Source: Trichosphaerium sp. ATCC 40318 (lineage: Eukaryota > Discosea > Flabellinia > Trichosidae). From it: a stretch of 26,364 nucleotides of DNA. The stretch lies in NCBI GenBank assembly GCA_038496445.1, contig JALMLS010000176.1, positions 1 to 26,364 on the forward strand, in the 5' to 3' direction. The notes under the pieces were generated by a model. That model ran no database searches and was not told the origin of the DNA. It saw only the letters and a list, made by a program, of their open reading frames with translations. The position numbers and the translations under genes are program-made. This document shows positions 19,601-26,364 of the stretch, one piece after another (position 1 is the first letter of the stretch; each line of letters begins with the position of its first letter).

Positions 19601-20467
19601 TTGTGGTGTCTTGGTGATGTTGGGCTCTTTGGGGCAAGGTTTAAGTCCTTTAAAAGCTATTCACTTATTATGGATACTATTGGGTATAAATTCAGTAGCA
19701 GCTAAGGGTTTTGCGTCCGAAAAAGCGCCAAAGAAACTGTCAAAGTTTAAACCAAAGTTATTCACTTTCAGGTATTTTTTCAAATTCAAAAAAAAAAAAG
19801 AAGAAAAGTGCTTACCATTCTGTTGTAGCATGTGGATTTTTATTGGGTTCCATACAATCTATCAAGTATTTTTCACATACTTTACATTGTTTTGGGGCTC
19901 ATCAGCATTTCCTTGGATTTACAATGACATTGAAAAAGAGTCGCTGAAAGAGAAAGAGTTGAATTCAACTCTTGTATTTAACTTTATTGTATTCTGTCAA
20001 TTGTTTAACATGTTTAATGCCAAACGCCTTGTTCCAGGTATTTGTATCCACTCAATATGTTGCTGTACTTACTCAGGGTATTTTAGATAATGTTTTGATT
20101 CGATTTTATGATAACTGGAAGATTGTTTTTGCATTTACAACAATTGCTATTTTACAAGCTATTATTATTCAATTTGGCAGCAAAGCACTTCAAGTAGTGT
20201 CTTTAGGTGAGTTTATATATTTTTAATTTATTCTCAATTGTTCTATAGACTGGAAACAGTGGATATACTGTTTGATCATAGCTGCGCTGGAGCTTATTGT
20301 GGTGAGGAATTGGTTTTTTTCAAGTTTTTTTTTAAACTTTTAAGTTTCTTTGTTTCTTACTGTTGTTTACAAAGGATATTGTTGCAATGTATATTGTGGT
20401 AGCTTACAAAAAAATGAAATCAAAACAGAAAATGAGAAAATCTACAAGATACGTGAACATGGTGTAA
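16628..20467 (+). CDS. P2B-type (PMCA-like) P-type ATPase
   Basis: Eighteen exons join in phase to 952 residues: 16628-16706, 16750-16867, 16922-16982, 17046-17078, 17127-17196, 17282-17473, 17520-17829, 17879-17994, 18067-18478, 18537-18723, 18778-18954, 19009-19129, 19183-19509, 19591-19771, 19829-20037, 20087-20206, 20249-20301, 20375-20467. Family marks in order: N-terminal GLPDSEGPDYDERRKTYGEN, GEDKRTDWIES before M2, DESAITGE, M4 PEG, the phosphorylation site DKTGTLT, nucleotide-binding KGSPDS, VTGDN, GDGTNDAP, then M5-M10. The family exports Ca2+ from the cytosol using ATP. In M6, however, the Ca2+-ligand Asn and Asp of PMCA (WVNLIMDT) read WILLGINS, so transport specificity is uncertain. 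The basic tail (KKMKSKQKMRKSTR) is short, with no clear calmodulin site. Introns after exons 5 and 11 need GC donors. Confidence 0.9.
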
Positions 20468-20818
20468 ATATTTACAATGTCAAACACAATAAAATGATAA
20501 AACTTTGTGAATACAAGGTCAACTTCACACAACATTAAACAATAAAACATTCATCGCACATCCATTAACTACACCTATTACGACCACTAGGAAGTCTAAA
20601 ACACAGCTATGAAAATCATTTCCAACTGTACATAACCAACAAGGTGTTTAGCTGAAGTAGAATATTCGACTAAAACAAAACTAACAGTCAATTAAATCAA
20701 ACCAGATTGGTTTGTAATTATACAAGATATATTCAGTCTAAGGTATAGGCTGCGTTACATGATTGTTCATTGTCTGGTTTACACTACTTGCAGCAGGCAT
20801 AGCGCTGTGATCGCTAAT
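20468..20818. other. Convergent 3' intergenic region
   Basis: The 350-bp gap lies between the ends of the ATPase (+) and the receptor (-). It holds AT-rich sequence and an AATAAA at about 20540-20545, a candidate poly(A) signal for the ATPase transcript. No gene is visible. Confidence 0.45.
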
Positions 20819-23800
20819 TCACATAAGTATACTATGAAAAAAATGTATAAGGTACCTAAAGCTCATGGTCGAATTCCTAGCTGTGGTTCCAACTGTATCC
20901 ATAAACTCTCCAAGGCGTGTCTTATGTATAAATATAGAATTGACAGTTATGGCTGTAGACGAGAAATCAGCTTCATGTCAATTTGAAACGAACTGATATT
21001 GACAGTTGATTAATTTTGGTCACGTGCCTGATCCAACCAATATGAACATTGATACAAGTACGAATCTTGTGAATCTATCAATTGAAGATACTGCAAGAGC
21101 AAAACTAAGGAGCGCAAAGAAAGTAACATTGTAAACAGTAAAGAAGATAATCTTTGACTCATTGAACTTCTTAATTGGAATCAACCTCACTCTGAATGCT
21201 ACAATACTACAAACAAGTAATATCAATCCCTACACGTAATTAGATTTTACTACATAGAACAAAAACTGCCAGGTAGAGACACATGTTGACATGTAATGAA
21301 ACGTACATTTGCAGCACAAATGACATACAAAATAATTGTGTATCCTGACTGTGCTGAGCAACTCCAGTAGTTTTGATAAACTCTAATAGCGTCTATTACA
21401 ATCATAGTAGTTTCAGGTTTACCCACAGCGGTCTATAGAAAAGTTGGATTAGCTCAACAAGTCAATAGTAGAGTTGTACCAGAATAGCCAATAAACTAAC
21501 TTGAGCAAAAACAAGCAATGCAACCCAAATCATCACAACTTTATCACTTATTAAAAATACTGTAGGTGTCTTGTTACTAAATAATCTATCTATCCGTAAA
21601 GTCTTTGCAAGCAGCGGTCTATATAAGTGAGACAAAAAGAACTCAAAAAAACAAAAAGACATACCCAAAGAGAAGGATGAAACCAAGATCAACAAGCCAT
21701 GGCATTATAGTACACGTAGTTGTTGATACAAGATTAGGCATTATTGCAAATACAGAAGCGTATAGTATTGAACTTCCGATAAGCATGAGACCCATAAATA
21801 GAGGAGAAGAAGCCTAACAAACGTCAAAAAAAAAAGTGCAACAGTGGACGTAGAAGTCTGTGGCACGTGCCTTGACTTTCTTATCTTTTAAGTTCAACGT
21901 CAAGAAAATAGCCCAACCAATGTTTATGGTAAACAAACCAATGGCAACTACAGTAACAAGAATCTCGGACCAGTGACCTTAATAGACAGAAAAAATCAGC
22001 AACAAACCTTTTTTTTTTTGGATTGTATTTGTTAGTACCATACTCTACTTTGAAAATACGCTCATGCCATTTAGGCATAGGATAGATTAAATCGCTTTCT
22101 TTAGTTTGTTGTGGTCCTAGAAAACGGTAGTGAGCAAGAAACAAAACAAACAGTAATAGTGAAAGAAAAGTAAGAAAAAAGAGTGCTGCGAGCATAGGTT
22201 GTTTCAAAGTGTACCTATTAACGTCCCTTCTCCTTTCTTTTGTATTTGGATATGTAACCAATCACGTTGTTGTACAGAATTAGAATTCCATGAATACTGA
22301 CCAGAGACTGTTGCAACTTTTAAACGAAACAAATAGTTGTATACAACATCGTCAATCTAAAAAAATTGTTACCATCTCTACTGCTAGCCAAAACGCTTAC
22401 TTTAGTATCACCACAACTACCAAGTGTAGTGTTAACACCGGAGAGTTGAATCTTGGAGTTTTCATCAAGCTGATAGGGAAAAAAAGAGTTAGAACTCAAC
22501 ATATTAAAACACATAATAAAAAAGGACTAACCACAACTGAAGAACCATACGTTGCAATTGCGTTCTCAATAGCTTGTTTATACATAACAAATAATGCAGC
22601 ATAGTAAGGAGTTTGGAAATCAAGTGCCTTACCACCGTTTAGCTCTGTTACAGCGGCTGTGAAAGACTGCCATGTTCCAAGTTCTCTCGTCGCTGGAAAA
22701 GCCATAGAAGTATGGTACTGAGCATTTGTTGATACGTATTGCCATAAATCATTATCAAAAAGATCATGATAGAGTGGAGAATACTCTGGACCTGTCATAT
22801 ATCTTGGAGTGTAATCTAATTCACGTGTTGTGTTCATAATTAAACCAATAGTATCAATAGCTGCAGTACAAACAATCCTAGAATGTCAATATAAATATAA
22901 TATAAAGTTATGTGTACCAAGCATCAGAGTCAGTCTCAATTGCTAGACGAGTGGTTTCGGTGACATTGTCACGAAATTCTTTGGGGAGTTCAGAGAAAGG
23001 CTTTCTGAAATAGAGATACGGAGAAATGGGTACTAAACATTATTTGAATAAAACAAACATATTGATTAAAAGCACGTGCGTTTTGAGAGTGTATAGTCTC
23101 CTTTAATTTTGAATCCTTGGATATCTAGCTCGTTTCTGAATATCTTAGATCTACATCTAATAGGATATTAGGTCACAAAGAGACGCTCAGATAAGCTGAA
23201 GTGTTATTACCTATCAGCCAGGAAATCATGTTTTTCTCCAGTAAAAATTGAAATGGTCTTAATACCAGCAACACGTAAAGAGGGTAGAGATGTAAGGAAA
23301 GAGTTTTCTGCTGCAGCTCCTACGGATAATGCACGAGTACTACCAGCAAAAACTGCATTTACTGAGTTTCCAACGCTCACTAAGCAACACTCAGAAAGAA
23401 TAGTGGCACAAACACCGGTTAAAAGTACCTAAAAATCGTCCTCGTTTTTCTGTCATTGTTAAAATATCTGCAGTTTGAGAAGACTTTGGACCAATTATGA
23501 ATGACACTGAAGGATCATCTAATAATTCTGTATAAAGTTCGTTAATGAGAGTTTGATTATCATATCCGTTTTTGTATATCCTATAAATGGTCAACAACGT
23601 AAGCTCAAAAAAGGGAAAAGCTCTTTTTTGACTTTTTGGAAAAAAAAACAATGCCGCACATAAATCGTAGTCCAACCTTTTCTCCATTTATATCAATGAG
23701 TTTATTACTATTTATCATCCAGTTTTCAAAGTAATTAAACAGTATGCTACAACCAAAATTAGAAATAAGTATACTAAGAGCGAGAAAAGTCTATCTTTAG

Positions 23801-24057
23801 AAGTGGCTTTTTAGCGAACTTTGATTCTCAAGGTAAACAAAAAAAACTGTACCGCATTTCAGAGACGAATTCAAAGTTTTTTTCCGGCGTCCAACTAAAG
23901 ACAACAGCTACATAAAAAGTAAAGAAATCATCTACTAAAACAGAAAAAAAAAAATCCACGTGGACATACCGACTGTAATATTTCGGAGGGAAACACAGCC
24001 GGATACAAAAAAACAGAGGCATAGTATCATATACAAAGTATTACGACACGTTGCCAT
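20819..24057 (-). CDS. Class C (GABA-B-like) G-protein-coupled receptor
   Basis: Sixteen exons on - give 741 residues: 24057-23970, 23934-23853, 23746-23660, 23580-23429, 23379-23211, 23004-22918, 22877-22532, 22469-22401, 22356-22215, 22185-22039, 21977-21871, 21813-21665, 21618-21480, 21432-21307, 21229-21028, 20952-20819. The start ATG has a strong context (ACCATGG) and a signal peptide (MILCLCFFVSGCVS). A Venus-flytrap ligand-binding domain follows, with YDNQTLINELYTELLDDPSV then FIIGPKSSQTADI, and VAGIKTISIF. The seven-helix domain shows KASSPLFMGLMLIG, LLFGPLLAKTLRIDRLFSN and FNESKIIFFTVYN, all hallmarks of class C receptors. It should be a plasma-membrane receptor for a small extracellular ligand. 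Introns at 21870 and 21027 need GC donors; the intron at 22214-22186 would be only 29 nt, so that junction is uncertain. The C-tail is short. Confidence 0.88.
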
Positions 24058-24667
24058 GGTTGAATAGTTACAATAATACTGCACAAGCAATAACTTAAGT
24101 CAAAAGTTTCGGGTGTGAGCCTCCATAGATAACAACTAAGCGAAGCATAGCTCGGACTTCCTCGTATTAGCTGTAACCAACTAGCTTGACTATACGTTGA
24201 GAATACATCATAGGAACTAGGAATCGTCATGTGGAACCACGTGTAAACAGTTAAGCTCCAAGGAGCCACAGAAATAATTAGAGGTGCTCTATCCTAAACT
24301 TGAATCACATGATAAACGGAGTTTGTTGCTCGGCTTTTATGTTGGCCTGTCAGCTATAACAACTATAGTATTTCGGGCCTCAAACCTATTTAGCAAAAAC
24401 GTAGTAGTTCCAACGCTTGTGTACGTTTTGTAACGGCAATGCCATAAAAAAAGTTAGCAGTAGGCAGAAAAACTTGCCCCTCCACGTGAACATAACTTAT
24501 ACCTGCTACTCCATTACCCATGAAATGGTTAAGCATCAATTCAAGACTTGGTATTGCTTAGAAATTAGTATACACGCACGCATAGAACGTAAGAGCTGAA
24601 AGAATAATGTTGCTAGTTTTAGTTTTTTTATTTTTACAAGTTGCGATTTTGTATGTGTTTGCACAGG
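24058..24667. other. Intergenic region upstream of the receptor gene
   Basis: It contains CACGTG at 24238 and 24483 and an open - strand frame at 24269-24027 that overlaps the receptor start in another frame and does not look like a separate gene. I see no other coding signal. Confidence 0.4.
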
Positions 24668-24997
24668 CTATGATTGCTTTGGACCTTTGAATACAACTCC
24701 ATCTACAGTGATAGCGTTTTCTTTAAGGTCAAAAGAACATTTTTTAACCACTGGGTTCTCTATAATACCATCAACCTCTCCACCATACGCTCCGTAGTGT
24801 TTCCAACGCGTAAAAGTGCAAACAATAAAACTCTCTACTATTTCGAATGTTCCTGTTTCTACTCTTCTAGCAAACCCCTCTGTGAAACAACGCGAAACAG
24901 TGCCGTTTGATTTTGTTTTATCGTCTCCTTCAAAAGCGAACCTATAAGTCCTCATTCCTCCAGCTGAATACGCTCCTGCGGTAAGAATAGCTCCCAT
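24668..24997 (-). CDS. Small unidentified protein with hydrophobic N-terminus
   Basis: The frame ends at 24668 and its first in-frame ATG is at 24997, giving 109 residues. The frame stays open well upstream without another ATG, so an upstream exon is possible. The N-terminus is mildly hydrophobic (MGAILTAGAYSAGGM), perhaps a signal or anchor. The rest contains RYRF-like and WKHYGAYGGEVDG motifs, three spaced cysteines and the ending VDGVVFKGPKQS. The composition looks like a real protein. I do not recognise the family. It shares its strand with the receptor gene downstream and is divergent from the gene starting at 25109. Confidence 0.5.
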   Translation of the reverse strand: MGAILTAGAYSAGGMRTYRFAFEGDDKTKSNGTVSRCFTEGFARRVETGTFEIVESFIVCTFTRWKHYGAYGGEVDGIIENPVVKKCSFDLKENAITVDGVVFKGPKQS

Positions 24998-25108
24998 TGC
25001 TAAAAATAACTTGGCGTTGTGTTTCAACGACACACGAAAGGAATTGACTTTTTTTTCTTGATTTGATGTACCTTTCTTGTCAAAAGTGATTGTAGACGTA
25101 CATAGCTC
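24998..25108. promoter_or_regulatory. Short divergent promoter region
   Basis: Only 111 bp separate the ATG of the small - strand gene (24997) from the ATG of the + strand gene at 25109. It must hold both start regions, unless the - strand gene has an upstream exon overlapping its neighbour. It contains a T-rich tract (about 25049-25060). Confidence 0.4.
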
Positions 25109-26364
25109 ATGGCTGACGACTACGATAGCGACGATGACGACCCTATGAGGCTTTTTCAGCCTTGGAAGTTTTCTACGCCTTTGTCTCCATTAGCATCATA
25201 TATTGCGCTTATAGGTGACAATATCATATTATTACGAGGAAAATCCAATTTTTGACTATGTTACAGGCTCCGCTGCTTGGGATGTACAATGTCGATGGTA
25301 TTACACTCGTACGATAACGCCAACGCTATAACAATCATGATCTGAGTGTTTACAGGTTCGATTACTGGAGTTGTTGTGCCTAGTGACGTATGGATGTTAT
25401 TTTGTGCCCCAGACGTAAGTAATTATCAATACGCGACAAATCGTACTTTATAGCGCGTCACCGTGGTCAAATTATTTTATACATGTCGCCCTACGCTTAA
25501 AACTAGGCGTAATCACTACAAATATATTCAAAATCACAATGTAAACTCATTTAGGTATTATGCTTGTATGGCGTTTCAATAGTTTCATTCTTCTCTGTAA
25601 AGCAACTCATAATGTTATGGATACCGAAAATCGAGTTGCCAAGCATTTACGACCATTTCTCAAAAAGGTATCTTTCAGAGCGTCTAAAAACGCGCAAAAC
25701 AGGCTAAATTGGTTGTAAAGTAAATATTGACGCTTTGTAGAGGTAAAAACTTGAGACTAATGGAGCTTCCAAAGGAAATGCCATCTTTTGTTCAAGAACT
25801 TAGCAATAAAATTGTACAGTTCATAGAGCGATTTCAGGTGCGTTTAGTACCACAATAGGAAGCCTATATCATACCCTATTCTATGGTGTTATTATTAGGG
25901 CGTCTTATTAATATATGTATAGGGGTGGTGGAGTCGTTGGTCGTATGAAATTGTTGTGACAGGAATTGCATCCGTTGTCACATTTCCTTTGACAAAAATA
26001 TATGTTCGTGCTGTAACAAGACCAATGATACCTGAGAATATGAAATGGGGATCGGTTGCTGCAATATCAAAAGAAGTGTACCAAGAAGGTCTTTGGGCTG
26101 CTAATACAGTATGTTTAAATAGTGACTTTTTTTTTTTTGTTGAACAAAAGCTTAACGATTCTCCTGAATCATTTAATCCCTCATTTGCTATGTATTTACT
26201 ATGAAAAGATACGCAAAAAAATTACTCGTAGAGAGTTTAAAAAAACCAGGGAGCCAATCGCGTGTGGCGTTCTTAAAATAACTTTTTTATTTGGTTGCTC
26301 TTTTTTTTTTTTTTTTTTTTTTAAATCTCTTGTTTGTAGGGTCTAGTAAGTGTAATTCTACATT
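25109..26364 (+). CDS. Multi-exon membrane protein, possibly mitochondrial-carrier-like (3' incomplete)
   Basis: Exons: 25109-25204 (or 25214), 25267-25297, 25356-25414, 25555-25667, 25741-25837, 25923-26108, 26340-26364 running off the end. The protein starts MADDYDSDDDDPMRLFQPWK, very acidic, then has hydrophobic stretches (SPLASYIAL; VLCLYGVSIVSFFSVKQLIM). The exon at 25923 reads VTGIASVVTFPLTKIYVRAV and, later, SKEVYQEGLWAANTG. This resembles the P-x-[DE]-x-[KR] helix end and the EG-L segment of mitochondrial carrier repeats, and especially the divergent MTCH-type homologues. That assignment is tentative. Exons 2-7 join in phase; exon 1 joins exon 2 in frame only with a GC donor at 25205. 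The last intron is long (231 nt) and has a very long T tract. Confidence 0.5.

Noticed and set aside
24027-24269. - strand 80-codon ORF overlapping the receptor start
   Set aside because: It overlaps the well-supported first receptor exon in another frame and has no recognisable feature.

Overview
This is eukaryotic nuclear DNA, most likely from a free-living protist. It is AT-rich, its genes carry many short introns (mostly about 40-105 nt), TAA, TAG and TGA all act as stops, and the gene set (calcium-pump-type ATPase, class C GPCR, Ras-like GTPase, F-box, F-box/LRR and MORN-repeat proteins, a lectin-like surface protein) fits an amoeboid or other unicellular phagotroph. I cannot place the species. 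All exon models come from hand splicing with GT-AG (sometimes GC-AG) junctions and phase checking.

Left part (1-5764, + strand): the tail of an unidentified gene, a small F-box gene, a seven-exon Ras-like GTPase that has lost the P-loop lysine, a MORN-repeat fragment, and a nine-exon gene for a secreted, probably GPI-anchored protein with two LamG-like domains and a Pro/Thr stalk.

Middle (about 6060-13892): a decayed zone. An unidentified pseudogene is followed by a frameshifted MORN-repeat pseudogene that is split by a complete 6.4-kb Mutator-like element (MULE, 6990-13365). The element has about 150-bp terminal inverted repeats, a perfect 9-bp target duplication, and a multi-exon transposase gene with a SWIM zinc finger. 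Inside it lie three arrays of short inverted GGTATA/TATACC repeats, a roughly 1-kb segment with inverted ends and TTAGGG-type repeats, and phase-consistent exons of an unrecognised gene on the opposite strand.

Right part (14144-26364): an intronless F-box/LRR gene; an 18-exon P2B (PMCA-type) ATPase on +; a convergent 16-exon class C, GABA-B-like receptor on -; a small unidentified - strand gene; and a divergent + strand gene for a possible mitochondrial-carrier-like membrane protein that runs off the end. The pump-type ATPase, the receptor and the Ras-like protein could all act in membrane signalling, but nothing in the sequence shows they work together.

Two motif patterns cross gene boundaries. 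The palindrome CACGTG occurs about 25 times, far above expectation, and twice sits exactly 38 bp upstream of an ATG. Several introns appear to use GC donors, and three of these have the form G|GCACGTG, so the donor overlaps the same palindrome.
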